58,521 nucleotides of DNA from CAXTTV01 sp964247295 (GCA_964247295.1 CAXTTV010000005.1:1-58521), one strand, 5' to 3'; counted from the first letter of the stretch, positions 25,535 to 34,601 are shown. Numbers and translations: made by a program. The notes: generated by a model from the sequence alone, not told the origin.

Positions 25535-27811
25535 ATGAAATCTGTCTCAAAGCTGAATAACGTTCCGTCTTCTGAAAACTTACATAAAAATCGTCAGTTC
25601 CTGCAACCAGGAATACATGACAATCAGATAGAGGAGAATCTTTCAACTCAACAGGGGTCGACAGAACAGGCATCCCGATCTCATCTATCAGACTCCCCAA
25701 AATCGGTGCCAGAAACCAAAACACCAACCAGATTTCAGAATGCTTCTCAGAAAATGCCTACATCAAAAAAGCTTGTACGCATAGAGCGCAGGTCTCCACC
25801 GCCGAGACTACCCAATCGACTAGAGGCCAGGTCTGAGCAAGCAGACAATTCAACACCCCCGTTAAGCCAGATCGATCGATTGGATACTTCTCATATTGAA
25901 ATTATTCAAACTAATACGGAACGCGATACCATCGCCAACCAGGAAACATCGCAGATCGATTTACAGAGCGTTTTACAAGGTGTAGAACAACAATCTCCAT
26001 CTCGTTTTGATCCTGTCCCACCTCAAGAGAGGGTGGGAAAAACCCCCTCTGGCCTCCGTCTCTCTTCCAAGGAGAGCTTTGAGAAGCAGGAGACCTCTCT
26101 TATCGAGGTAATCAAAAAAGGCTCTACGGCGGCCATTAAGAAGTTGGAGATGCTCACGACCAATCGTATGCCAGCGATCCAGGGGGTAGCGCGCCTGGAT
26201 AAATTTGAAACGGTTCCATCTCCCACCGTCCAGGGATTAAAAAATGGGCATAAAAAAATTGGGAATACCAGACTTCGGTTAGCTGGTCTGCTGTTTATTG
26301 GAATTGCATGTTTCTATATCCCCTGGCTCTATTCAACCTTAAACCGCCAGGCACTCTGGTTCTCTATTCCGTTCTTTGCTTCTATGTGCTATCTCACGTT
26401 GCTGCTATTCATCACCATTTACAACAACTGGCTAAGAAGTGCTCCCGAGTTGATCCGCCTTCCCCACGGTCAGGAAAAGATGGTGGCGGTCTGCGTTCCT
26501 ACCTACGGTGAGACGCCTGAGATGGTACAGACGACAATTGAAAGCGTTTTAAGCCAGGACTGGCCGCATGACAAACTGCTGATTGTGCTTGGAGATGACA
26601 GTCATCGCGCGGCGATGCGGGAGATGGTTGAAACACTTCAATATAATTTTCCAGCCGCGCAACTGGTTTATCACGAACCACCTAAAAAAGGAAATCCCGC
26701 GCGCAAAGGTAGCGCTAAAGACGGAAACCTGAATTCAATGCTGGCCTACGTTCGTGAGTATCATCCCGATATTGAGTATATCGAGACCCGCGATGCCGAT
26801 GATGTGATTGGCTCACCCCAATTTTTGCGCTACGCTGTGGGACACCTGGAGCGCAATCAAGAGGTCGCCTATGTCCAGACCATTAAAGATACCCTGGTCA
26901 GCCAGGGCGATCCCTTCGGGAACCGCCAGACGTTCTTCTACCGGGGCGTCATGCTGGCTCGCAATGCCACGAACTCGGTGTTCCCCTGTGGCAGTGGCCT
27001 GGTCTGGCGGATCGAGAAGCTGATGGTTATCGATGGCTTCCCCACCTGGAATCTGGTGGAGGATCTGTATTCTGGCTATGTGGCGATGCGCCACGGCTTG
27101 AAAACTTCCTACTTGCCAGTGGTGGGAGCGATTGGTCAGGTTTCACCTGAAGATATTCCTAATGTCTATAAACAATTGGGAACCTGGGCCATGGATGCGA
27201 TGCGCATCTTCCTCTGGAAAAATCCCTGGCTGGTCAAGGGCCTGACGTTTAATCAGCGCATGCAATTTACGGAGTTGGGATTGTTTTATCTGCTTTGCTA
27301 TCCCCTCTTGATCCTGCTGGTTACGCCTATTATCATTCTTTTCACTGGTATCCATCCTTTTAACGCTCCCAATCTGGATGGCATTATCCACTTCTGGACC
27401 TATGCCGTCTGTATTGAGGTTCTCCTTTCGCTCACCAGCGACTCCAGCTCTTTTGAGGATCTCTGGCGTGCTCGTCAGATGTGGCTTGGTCTGGTTTTTG
27501 TCTTTATCAAATCTACTTTCCTGGCGCTTGTCTATGGTCCAAATAAAAAGCCTGCCTATAAGGTAACGCGCAAAACGCAGCAGGCGGGCATCTATATCCG
27601 AGAGATTATTCCGCAAGCGTTGATTTTTCTCTTGCTCCTTGTAGCTGCTATCTATCATCTCTATGCGCATCGTCAGAACATGTTAAGAACGAGCGATCTA
27701 GGTTCGGTTTTCTGGGCCGCGATTTACCTGCTACTCCTGGCCGGTATGATCCATCGAAGCTGGTTCGGCTTCCACGTCCTGCCTGCTCACCAGAATAAAG
27801 CAAAAGCTTAA
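25535..27811 (+). CDS. Membrane GT2 glycosyltransferase (cellulose-synthase-like) with long disordered N-terminus
   Basis: 758 residues. The first ~245 are polar and Gln/Ser/Thr/Pro-rich, apparently disordered. Two hydrophobic helices follow (~248-295), then a processive-type GT2 domain: CVPTYGETPEMVQTTIESVL, a D in LGDDSHR, RDADD (DxD motif), LVEDLYSGYVAM (the ED base) and QLGTWAMDAM, a variant of the QxxRW acceptor-site motif in which Arg-Trp is replaced. Several C-terminal membrane helices complete the channel-like region. It most likely polymerises and extrudes a beta-glycan. The altered QxxRW motif leaves the product open. It is ended by a strong bidirectional-looking terminator. Confidence 0.88.
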   Translation: MKSVSKLNNVPSSENLHKNRQFLQPGIHDNQIEENLSTQQGSTEQASRSHLSDSPKSVPETKTPTRFQNASQKMPTSKKLVRIERRSPPPRLPNRLEARSEQADNSTPPLSQIDRLDTSHIEIIQTNTERDTIANQETSQIDLQSVLQGVEQQSPSRFDPVPPQERVGKTPSGLRLSSKESFEKQETSLIEVIKKGSTAAIKKLEMLTTNRMPAIQGVARLDKFETVPSPTVQGLKNGHKKIGNTRLRLAGLLFIGIACFYIPWLYSTLNRQALWFSIPFFASMCYLTLLLFITIYNNWLRSAPELIRLPHGQEKMVAVCVPTYGETPEMVQTTIESVLSQDWPHDKLLIVLGDDSHRAAMREMVETLQYNFPAAQLVYHEPPKKGNPARKGSAKDGNLNSMLAYVREYHPDIEYIETRDADDVIGSPQFLRYAVGHLERNQEVAYVQTIKDTLVSQGDPFGNRQTFFYRGVMLARNATNSVFPCGSGLVWRIEKLMVIDGFPTWNLVEDLYSGYVAMRHGLKTSYLPVVGAIGQVSPEDIPNVYKQLGTWAMDAMRIFLWKNPWLVKGLTFNQRMQFTELGLFYLLCYPLLILLVTPIIILFTGIHPFNAPNLDGIIHFWTYAVCIEVLLSLTSDSSSFEDLWRARQMWLGLVFVFIKSTFLALVYGPNKKPAYKVTRKTQQAGIYIREIIPQALIFLLLLVAAIYHLYAHRQNMLRTSDLGSVFWAAIYLLLLAGMIHRSWFGFHVLPAHQNKAKA

Positions 27812-27819
27812 AGCGAGAA

Positions 27820-27856
27820 AGCAACGCCAGCCTTGTATAGAGAGGCTGGCGTTGCT
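27820..27856. terminator. Terminator between convergent GT2 and M32 genes
   Basis: AGCAACGCCAGCC (27820-27832) and GGCTGGCGTTGCT (27844-27856) form a perfect 13-bp stem with an 11-base loop. It serves the plus-strand GT2 gene, eight bases after its stop, and is symmetrical enough to act for the opposing gene. Confidence 0.78.
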
Positions 27857-27909
27857 GCTATTTCACCATTTTACAAAGATCCGAGAGACTCACGTTTCAA
27901 TATATGGGA

Positions 27910-29460
27910 TTAGAGACTATAGATCTGTTCAAACTTTCGGGTCAGATAGCGCTCAAAATGAGTCGAGCTGATTTCTTCGCCAGTTACCCGCTTCATAAGA
28001 TCTCCCGGAAGATAGGTTACTCCCGCGCCATACATACGCTGTCGCAGCCAGTCTAGAATAAAACTGATCTCGCCCTGGGCCAATCGCTCGTCGAAATTGG
28101 AGAAGTCACGCCGCAGGGCCTCATAGATCTGAGCGGCATACAGGTTTCCCAGCGTATAGGTAGGAAAATAACCAAAGCCACTGCTCCAGTGAACATCCTG
28201 AAGCACTCCTTTAGAATCTGTACCTGGAGTTATTCCCAGATATTCCTGATACTTGGCATTCCAGGCTGCGGGCAATGACTCAATGGACAGATCCCCATCA
28301 ATCAGTGCCTTCTCTAACTCAAAGCGGATGAGAATATGCAGGTTATAGGTTACCTCGTCGGCTTCAATCCGAATCAGGCTGGGCGACACCCGATTGAGCG
28401 CGCGGGTGAATACTTCGCTATCCTTGCCTCGATACTCCTGCGGGAAAACCTCCTGCACAAGATGGAACTGACCTTTCCAGAAAGCCTCTGAGCGCCCAAT
28501 CGAGTTTTCCCACAGACGCGACTGCGACTCGTGAGCGCCCAAAGAGGCTCCTGACGCCAGCGGCGTTCTGGCAAGCAGAGGCGAGCACCCCTGTTCATAG
28601 AGAGCGTGACCTCCCTCATGGATCGCAGCCATCAAACACGCCTGAATAAAATGCGGATCGGGATTGACGGTGACGCGCACATCGAAGGGGCTCCCAAAAC
28701 TAGAGGTAAATGGGTGCGGAGAAACGGCGCTATACCCACGTTGGAAGTCATATCCCATCGCGGTCAATACCTTGTCCGCGAGCGCTCGTTGCTTATCAGA
28801 GGCAAAATCCCCTTCCAAACAGGAAGCATCAATGGTCTTGCCGCTGGCTTGAATGCGTTTCAAGAGTGCGATGCTGGCCGATTTCACCTCGGCAAACAAA
28901 CCTTCAACTCGCTCTGATGTCATGCCAGGCTCATAGATATCCAACAGGACATCGTACCGATGTCCCCGGTGACCAATACGGTCTGCGTATTCTCGCTGCA
29001 AAGCCACTGTTTTCTTTAACCAGGGCGCGAAACTCGTGAAATCATTGTGTTCTCTGGCCCGACGCCAAGCTTCAAAACTACCCGCGCTGACCCGCGCCAT
29101 CTCTTCTACTAGCGTCTGCGGGAGTTTGACAGCATGATCATAGAGACGAGCGGCTTCGCGCACAAGCCCTCTATCCGCATCGGTAAAGGAGTTCCCATGC
29201 ACGCTTTCCCGCAACCCATCTATCGTTTTCCCAAGATCTGGATCAACTTTGACTTGATGGAGAATTCCCTCTACGGTGGCAAGTTGCGCGCCACGCACCT
29301 CACCAGCCCCATCTGGTAGGATCGTATTCTGGTCCCAGCTAGCTAATGACACCAGCGCCTCAAGGTCCGACAATTTATTCATATGCTCTAGCAACCGGCT
29401 GATATGCTCATTGCTACGAGTAAAATCTGGCGTTGTCCCGTTTCGTTCTGAAATACTCAT
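27910..29460 (-). CDS. M32 family metallocarboxypeptidase (Taq carboxypeptidase 1-like)
   Basis: A 516-residue zinc carboxypeptidase that removes C-terminal amino acids, usually not proline. The zinc site HEGGH is seen in AAIHEGGHALYEQG, with HESQSRLWEN downstream giving the third ligand region typical of M32. Other landmarks: SLASWDQNTILPDGAGEVR at the N-terminus and GAGVTYLPGDLM near the end. The expected length is ~500. The ATG at 29460 is chosen after GGGGAGAC; a longer frame from 29478 has no ribosome site. Confidence 0.95.
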   Translation of the reverse strand: MSISERNGTTPDFTRSNEHISRLLEHMNKLSDLEALVSLASWDQNTILPDGAGEVRGAQLATVEGILHQVKVDPDLGKTIDGLRESVHGNSFTDADRGLVREAARLYDHAVKLPQTLVEEMARVSAGSFEAWRRAREHNDFTSFAPWLKKTVALQREYADRIGHRGHRYDVLLDIYEPGMTSERVEGLFAEVKSASIALLKRIQASGKTIDASCLEGDFASDKQRALADKVLTAMGYDFQRGYSAVSPHPFTSSFGSPFDVRVTVNPDPHFIQACLMAAIHEGGHALYEQGCSPLLARTPLASGASLGAHESQSRLWENSIGRSEAFWKGQFHLVQEVFPQEYRGKDSEVFTRALNRVSPSLIRIEADEVTYNLHILIRFELEKALIDGDLSIESLPAAWNAKYQEYLGITPGTDSKGVLQDVHWSSGFGYFPTYTLGNLYAAQIYEALRRDFSNFDERLAQGEISFILDWLRQRMYGAGVTYLPGDLMKRVTGEEISSTHFERYLTRKFEQIYSL

Positions 29461-29537
29461 TAACACGTGTCTCCCCACTGTGAGAATCTCTAAAAATTGC
29501 TGTAATCTTTCTCAGTAATACTAAGAAAAGCGTGTTA

Positions 29538-29834
29538 TCAGTGTATCATACTAGCTAGGGGATGTACTTTTCCACCTGCTGAATGCCCAAGGAGAATGAT
29601 TGTCGCGGTACGCTCACCACAAAGAAAGCCATAGACATTGGAGCGTTTATGAAGATCATTGAGAACAGCATCAAGGCCGCTATCGGTATAGACAGACTCC
29701 AGATCTTCGGTGTGAAGCAGGCGCAAAATCTCCCGCACAACCAGGTTTTCATCCCGACCGGAACTGATGCTCCGCAACCCAACCAGGCGTTCAGGAAAAT
29801 ATTTTACATCGTTAAACCACTTGTTGCTTTCCAT
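29538..29834 (-). pseudogene. N-terminal remnant of a RocB-like M20 peptidase
   Basis: 98 codons. Residues 1-80 (KYFPERLVGLRSISSGRDENLVVREIL ... KRSNVYGFLCGER ... TIILLGH) resemble the start of RocB/M20 metallopeptidases, which begin with a 'sirSisG.E' segment and reach the first metal ligand in xLxGHxDTV. The sequence follows up to ILLGH, then changes to SAGGKVHPLASMIH and stops, so the catalytic domain is missing. No downstream piece is present in any frame I could recognise. Most likely a deletion remnant. Confidence 0.5.
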
Positions 29835-29884
29835 ACCGCAATCTTAGCATACGTCTCTTAAGCAAGCAAGCAGGATTGTTCGCG

Positions 29885-30667
29885 TTATATCTGCGACGCA
29901 TCTATCTCCCCTCCTTTAAGGAAAGACTCCACCAGTTGATTGAATTGCTGAGGCTGATCATACATACTGACATGGCTGGCATTCTTTAAGACCACCAGAT
30001 GGGAGTCGGAAATCTGAGAATGCAAGATCTCTCCAATCGACGGAGGCACCAGGGTATCGTTCTCCCCCCAGATAAGCAGGGTTGGAGCCTTTACATTCGA
30101 GATCTCCTCCTGCTCATCTAGGGAAAGAAGATCTTGCGCGGCACGCAACAAGGTTAATGGTCCGGCTCGCAGGGCATCATATGCCAGAACAAAGAGAAAT
30201 CCTCGACGAAGATAACGCACCGCCGTTAAAAGGGGCAGGGTATAGCCCCAGACATTATGAACCTTGGAAAGGACTGCGGGAGAAATCAGGACCAGACGGG
30301 AAACCACCTCTGAATGGTGAGCCGCGATCCAGATACAGATGGCCCCTCCCATTGAGTGGCCCACAAAATGGGCCCGTGGTATACTCACCGCCTCCATCCA
30401 TGCCAGCAGCCATTTCGCTACATTAATCAGCGTGAAACGAGTGCGTACCCGTCGCATCGTCCCAAAACCAGGAAGATCTACCAGATACACCCGATGATCC
30501 TGAGCCAGTGCCTGCACGTTACGGCTCCACCAGCGTAGCGATCCAGAAAGGCCATGTACTAGAATAACCGGTTCGCCCTCTCCCATAACTTGATAGCTGA
30601 CCTGGGAATCCCCTACCTGCACACTATGGGAAACTGGTTTTCTTTTTCTTTGTACTCTTCTATTCAT
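29885..30667 (-). CDS. Alpha/beta hydrolase
   Basis: 260 residues of the alpha/beta-hydrolase fold. Oxyanion segment VHGLSGSLRWW, nucleophile elbow FVGHSMGGAICIW (Ser in GHSMG), acid in LLIWGENDTLVPP, and catalytic His in NASHVSMYDQP. No signal peptide. Divergent from another alpha/beta hydrolase; the two share only weak overall similarity. Could be an esterase, lipase or C-C hydrolase; substrate unknown. The basic start (MNRRVQRKRKP) is unusual. Confidence 0.88.
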   Translation of the reverse strand: MNRRVQRKRKPVSHSVQVGDSQVSYQVMGEGEPVILVHGLSGSLRWWSRNVQALAQDHRVYLVDLPGFGTMRRVRTRFTLINVAKWLLAWMEAVSIPRAHFVGHSMGGAICIWIAAHHSEVVSRLVLISPAVLSKVHNVWGYTLPLLTAVRYLRRGFLFVLAYDALRAGPLTLLRAAQDLLSLDEQEEISNVKAPTLLIWGENDTLVPPSIGEILHSQISDSHLVVLKNASHVSMYDQPQQFNQLVESFLKGGEIDASQI

Positions 30668-30875
30668 CTTTTTAAGTGTAAGGCCCCTGAAAAAATAGAG
30701 TTTTTCAACAATGACACGTCATGAACATAAAAAAAGGAGCAGTCTCTCCCAAAAGAACTGTATATAAGCTCAAAAGCTGGTGCCTGTTTAGCACACATGG
30801 TACACTATATTTATCATACAAAATAGAGAATCAACATACTCCCTTTGTATTGGGAGCACTTCTTTTTTGGAGAAA

Positions 30876-31664
30876 ATGAAAAAAATTAAAGAGACCATGG
30901 AGAGCAAGTGGGCTCAGGTGGGGAACTACTCTCTCCATTATCGGGTTCCACGCGATCAACCCGGACAGGATAGCCCAACAATTGTTATGGTACATGGGCT
31001 GGTCGTATCCAGCCGATATATGGTGCCTACCGCCCTGGAGCTTGCCCCCTATTGTCGAACATACATTCCTGAAATGCCTGGGTTTGGCAAAAGCGAGAAG
31101 CCAGACCATTATCAAAATCTAGATGAGATGGCCGATACTCTGGCCGCATGGATGACAGCGGTTGGGCTCCAGCAAGCGATTCTCCTTGGAAATTCCCTTG
31201 GTTGCCAAATCATCGCACACTTCGCTCTCCGCCACCCCCAGCGAATTCAAGCCGCAATTCTTGTTGGTCCCACCATGGACATTCAAGCGCGAACAGCGCG
31301 TCAGGAGATCGGGCGCTGGCTGGTCAATGCCCCCTATGAGCCAGTATCACTATATCCAATTATTATACGCGATTATCTAGAGATAGGGTTTCGACGCTTT
31401 GTCGCAACGTTCCGCTATGGCCTTCAAGATCCTATAGAGACGATCCTACCACAGATGCAGATTCCAACACTGGTTGTACGAGGTGATCGGGATACCGTCG
31501 TTCCTAAACCGTGGACTGAGGAAGTTGCACGCCTGCTCCCACAAAGCAAACTTGTCGTGATCCCCAAGGCCGCACACGATGTGAATTATAACGCTCCTGT
31601 CGAACTCTCCAGGGCCATCCAGGCGTTCTTGAACGAATACTCCCTTTGTGCTTCAAGCGCATAA
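30876..31664 (+). CDS. Alpha/beta hydrolase
   Basis: 262 residues from the ATG at 30876. Catalytic features: MVHGLVVSSRYM oxyanion loop, LLGNSLGCQIIAH (nucleophile Ser in GNSLG), VVRGDRDTVVPK (acid) and KAAHDVNYNAP (His). The GNSLG elbow is a common variant among epoxide-hydrolase and meta-cleavage-product hydrolase relatives. A TTG at 30867 and an ATG at 30897 are alternative starts. Divergent from the previous hydrolase across about 200 bp. Substrate unknown. Confidence 0.88.
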   Translation: MKKIKETMESKWAQVGNYSLHYRVPRDQPGQDSPTIVMVHGLVVSSRYMVPTALELAPYCRTYIPEMPGFGKSEKPDHYQNLDEMADTLAAWMTAVGLQQAILLGNSLGCQIIAHFALRHPQRIQAAILVGPTMDIQARTARQEIGRWLVNAPYEPVSLYPIIIRDYLEIGFRRFVATFRYGLQDPIETILPQMQIPTLVVRGDRDTVVPKPWTEEVARLLPQSKLVVIPKAAHDVNYNAPVELSRAIQAFLNEYSLCASSA

Positions 31665-31779
31665 ATAAATCAGCCAAAGCAATCATTCAGGTACTGCTCT
31701 GGCTGACAAAAACGAGACGCTTGTCTGTATAGAGAAAGGGGAACTAACTGGCCTATTCCTCCTTCCTGTCGAAAGCACG

Positions 31780-32586
31780 CTATCCGAAGTTTTTCCCCTC
31801 ATCGCGGCGATAGGCGATGAACGCGAGCACTAGAAAGACCACTGTATACCCAACCAGCCAGGCAACATGGATAGCGGCGGAGGTATCGTCTTTCGCGCCT
31901 AGAAGCGACCAACCAAGCTGAGCCGCATTATAGCTGGGAAGAAAGTGAGCCAGTTGCCGGAAAAAATCTGGTAAAAATTGGAGTGGCATAAGCAGACCAG
32001 AAGCAAAAGCCAGTGGCAAAAACACAACGTTTGAGATCGCTGCCGCCGAGTTTGGACCAGTGCTATACCCTATAAAAAGACCGATCGCGATAAAAGGAAA
32101 GACACACAGGACCAGCAAACCAGCCAGTTCAAACCAGGTAGCCAGTGGCATACGTACATGCGCGATCGTCGCGCCTACGGTAAAAAGAATCACAATCGAG
32201 AGGAGGCCTGTAATAATCGCCGCGAAGATCTTCGCGGTAAAGTACACCAACGGATTTAGTGGTGTGACTCGAAGCAGGCGGTTCCACCCCAGACCACGCT
32301 CGCCCGCGATACTCGCGCCAAACGAAGCCAAACCCACAAACATAGTGGCGTACCCACCAAACGAAGCCATCGAATAAGCCCCCGCCGAGATGCCACCCAG
32401 TTTTGCATCGGCGTTCGGCAACCCAAACATCAAAAAAAACATGGTTGGGAAAAGTAGAACAGGAGCAATAAACATCGGGATACGTATTAATTTGATGAGT
32501 TCACAATAAATGGCGTATGCCAGTAAAGAACCTGGACGCCCCTCGCGCGTTTGTACCCCAACCTGCCCAATCGTTTCAGCGCTCAT
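31780..32586 (-). CDS. ABC-2 type transporter permease
   Basis: 268 residues with about six membrane helices and the ABC-2 permease pattern (FASFGASIAGERGLGWNRLLRVTPLNPLVYFTAKI, a classic segment before the third helix). It pairs with the ATPase gene 27 bp upstream and the small peptide gene before it. The exported substrate may be the peptide or a drug/lipid; the family is broad. AAAGGAG precedes the ATG. Strongly hydrophobic and without a fused ATPase. Confidence 0.92.
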   Translation of the reverse strand: MSAETIGQVGVQTREGRPGSLLAYAIYCELIKLIRIPMFIAPVLLFPTMFFLMFGLPNADAKLGGISAGAYSMASFGGYATMFVGLASFGASIAGERGLGWNRLLRVTPLNPLVYFTAKIFAAIITGLLSIVILFTVGATIAHVRMPLATWFELAGLLVLCVFPFIAIGLFIGYSTGPNSAAAISNVVFLPLAFASGLLMPLQFLPDFFRQLAHFLPSYNAAQLGWSLLGAKDDTSAAIHVAWLVGYTVVFLVLAFIAYRRDEGKNFG

Positions 32587-32613
32587 AAAAACTTCTCCTT
32601 TACTCTACAAAAA

Positions 32614-33522
32614 CTAGTTTGCCTCGTGGCGGGCAGTTAACGATAAGAAAGCCTCTTCCAGACCAGCATTCGAGATCTCAAGAGAACTTAAGGGTACTCC
32701 CTGACGCAAGAGCGCTTCCACGGTCGCGTCGGAGTGATCTGATAGGAGGTCCACAACCCCATGTGCATACCGTACTTCTTTGACTCCGGGCAGGGCAGCG
32801 ATCGCTTCTCGGCTCAACGCCTGCTCCGGCACACGAATATGCTTACCACCAACATGGGATTTAATTTCGGCAGACGTCCCCTCGGCTATAATCTGCCCCT
32901 GGTTAATCACAATCACGCGGTTCGCGAGGGCATCAGCCTCTTCCAGATTATGGGTTGTCAAGAGAATCGTCTTTCCTCTCCTGGCAAAGAACTCCATCTG
33001 ATTCCAGAAACCGATCCGCGACTCCACGTCCATCGCGACCGTCGGCTCATCCAGAAACAACACATCGGGATTGCCCACGATCGCCACCGCGAAGTAGAGC
33101 CTCTGCTTCTGCCCACCAGATAATGTTCCCACACGCGCCTTTGCCTTGCTCTCTAGATCCGCTAGAGCGATAACCTCAGATGTACTTAAAGGAGATGGAT
33201 ACATCCGCCGAAATAGCTCGATCACCTCATGCACTTGTAGGGTCGGTGGTACACCAGACTCCTGTAACATCGCGCCCACACGCTTCCGACTCTGGAGATG
33301 TGTTGGGTTCTGCCCAAAAATCATTGCCTGACCTTTTGTCGGACGACGCAAACCAAGCATCAGTGAGATCGCGGTCGTCTTCCCGGCTCCATTAGGACCA
33401 AGAACCGCGACCGTCTCTCCAGATGCAACACTCAGGTTAATACCCTTGAGTGCTTGCACATTGCCAAAACTTTTTTGAGCGTCTTTCAGCTCAATAGCAG
33501 GAACCGCAAGACTTGTTGCCAT
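32614..33522 (-). CDS. ABC transporter ATP-binding protein
   Basis: 302 residues. Walker A GPNGAGKTT, Q-loop in AMLQESGVPP, signature LSGGQKQR, Walker B VLFLDEPTVAMD and H-loop LLTTHN are all present. The C-terminal ~80 residues form the DUF4162-like extension common in ABC-2 drug or bacteriocin exporters. GAAGGAGAG precedes the ATG. Second gene of a three-gene unit: small peptide, ATPase, permease. Confidence 0.95.
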   Translation of the reverse strand: MATSLAVPAIELKDAQKSFGNVQALKGINLSVASGETVAVLGPNGAGKTTAISLMLGLRRPTKGQAMIFGQNPTHLQSRKRVGAMLQESGVPPTLQVHEVIELFRRMYPSPLSTSEVIALADLESKAKARVGTLSGGQKQRLYFAVAIVGNPDVLFLDEPTVAMDVESRIGFWNQMEFFARRGKTILLTTHNLEEADALANRVIVINQGQIIAEGTSAEIKSHVGGKHIRVPEQALSREAIAALPGVKEVRYAHGVVDLLSDHSDATVEALLRQGVPLSSLEISNAGLEEAFLSLTARHEAN

Positions 33523-33603
33523 ATAGTCTCTCCTTCACACTATGTTATGATGAATATCCCCGCATCGTTTCTAGAAAATGGGGGAACATCTTGCTCTTAC
33601 TAT

Positions 33604-33810
33604 CTATGAGTGCATAAATAAAGCAAGCAATTGCTCACAGAACTCTTGAATGTCAGCCGCGCGGATCGTTGCTACAATCTCTCGTTCCTCAGGTGTGAGT
33701 ACATATCCCTGCTCGTCAATCGCCGAGATCGGAGACTGTAACAACTTTTGACAGAACTGCTGATCAATGGCAGCCATTCCAATCATTTCATTCAAGTTTT
33801 TCCAGGACAT
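33604..33810 (-). CDS. Os1348-like NHLP-clan small peptide
   Basis: 68 residues: MSWKNLNEMIGMAAIDQQF then LLQSPISAIDEQGYVLTPEE. This matches, from memory, the Os1348/nitrile-hydratase-leader-like (NHLP) clan, many of which are RiPP-type leader peptides. Here the region after the helical leader (EIVATIRAADIQEFCEQLLALFMHS) has two Cys in total and no Gly-Gly cleavage site, so any core would be very short. AAGGAG precedes the ATG. It is the first gene of a unit with an ABC-2 exporter, which supports a secreted or processed peptide. A regulatory or scaffold role is equally possible. Confidence 0.62.
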   Translation of the reverse strand: MSWKNLNEMIGMAAIDQQFCQKLLQSPISAIDEQGYVLTPEEREIVATIRAADIQEFCEQLLALFMHS

Positions 33811-34435
33811 CGTTTTTGCTCCTTAAAACTCTGACATCTGCCCGCTCAGATCTAGTCTCTGTGAACCAACACAGTAGAAACCGGGATAGCATATGCCCTG
33901 ACGTATCTTTTTAGAGCATTGGCAAAAGGAACGAAATACTCCAATGTCCTTCTTTCCACGATGTCGCTTATAGTATATCGAAATACTGTTCGCAAATAAT
34001 TCGCACTTAAACCTCTGGTTTACACATCACCTGATACATCGCTTGTTGCGTAAGGGATGTGAAGGGAGAAGCATCGTTTACTCGCCACCATTACCAGGAT
34101 CAATTTCGTCGTGCCCCGATGTACAATACTCGGCGGTGAATATCGACAGATACATAGTACTCGTCTCCTTGCTTGTTCTTGTATATCATGCACCAAATAA
34201 TATTTTTTGAATCAAATTAAGCTGTAATTCTATTACACAGGTAAGAATACCAATCTGCTGTTAGCAAGACATTTGCACTTTGAGCTAGCGGTTCGCGCAT
34301 TATTCGCAATAATGAGGTTCAACGCATCTTTATAAAGCTCTCCTTTGATAATTGCTACTTTTTACCAAGCAGAAAATGGTGGTTTCAAAAACCATGTAAT
34401 TATCTACAGTGTGCGGTATATTTATCTCAGAGGCT
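33811..34435. other. Intergenic region, 625 bp
   Basis: Holds the upstream region of the small peptide and transporter genes, and no open frame or repeat that I can support. The A/T-rich section 34180-34400 precedes the strong hairpin and tRNA. Confidence 0.5.
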
Positions 34436-34486
34436 GAGTGAGAGCTTCCGAGGCCAAATATCAGGCGGCCTCAGAAGCTCTCACTC
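34436..34486. repeat. Long hairpin upstream of the tRNA-Glu
   Basis: GAGTGAGAGCTTC (34436-34448) pairs perfectly with GAAGCTCTCACTC (34474-34486). After one mismatch the stem continues with GAGGCC/GGCCTC, closing an 11-base loop. The 19-bp stem ends 20 bp before the tRNA. No T-run follows, so it is more likely an mRNA/tRNA processing or insertion feature than a simple terminator. Confidence 0.75.
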
Positions 34487-34506
34487 GGAACAGAGGGACT
34501 ATGTAT

Positions 34507-34577
34507 GGCACAGTCGTCTAGTGGCAGGACGTTGCCTTCTCACGGCAAAGAGAGTGGTTCGATTCCATTCTGTGCTA
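34507..34577 (+). tRNA. tRNA-Glu, anticodon CTC
   Basis: Cloverleaf by eye: acceptor GGCACAG/CTGTGCT with a G-T closing pair and discriminator A, D arm GTCT...GGAC (with one G-T) around AGTGGCA, anticodon stem TTGCC/GGCAA with loop TTCTCAC (anticodon CTC), T arm AGTGG/CCATT with loop TTCGATT. CCA is not encoded. Several stems are A/T- or wobble-rich. It reads glutamate GAG codons. Its neighbours are the SARP/MalT regulator 24 bp away (opposite strand) and a RiPP cluster whose LanB dehydratase should use glutamyl-tRNA. Confidence 0.9.
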
Positions 34578-34601
34578 CTTTTTCCTATACATAAAAGCCT
34601 A

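Noticed and set aside
31780..33522. ABC exporter as the transport system of the RiPP cluster
   Set aside because: It is 6 kb from the precursor on the other strand, behind a separate small peptide gene and beyond two regulators and a tRNA; no direct link is visible.
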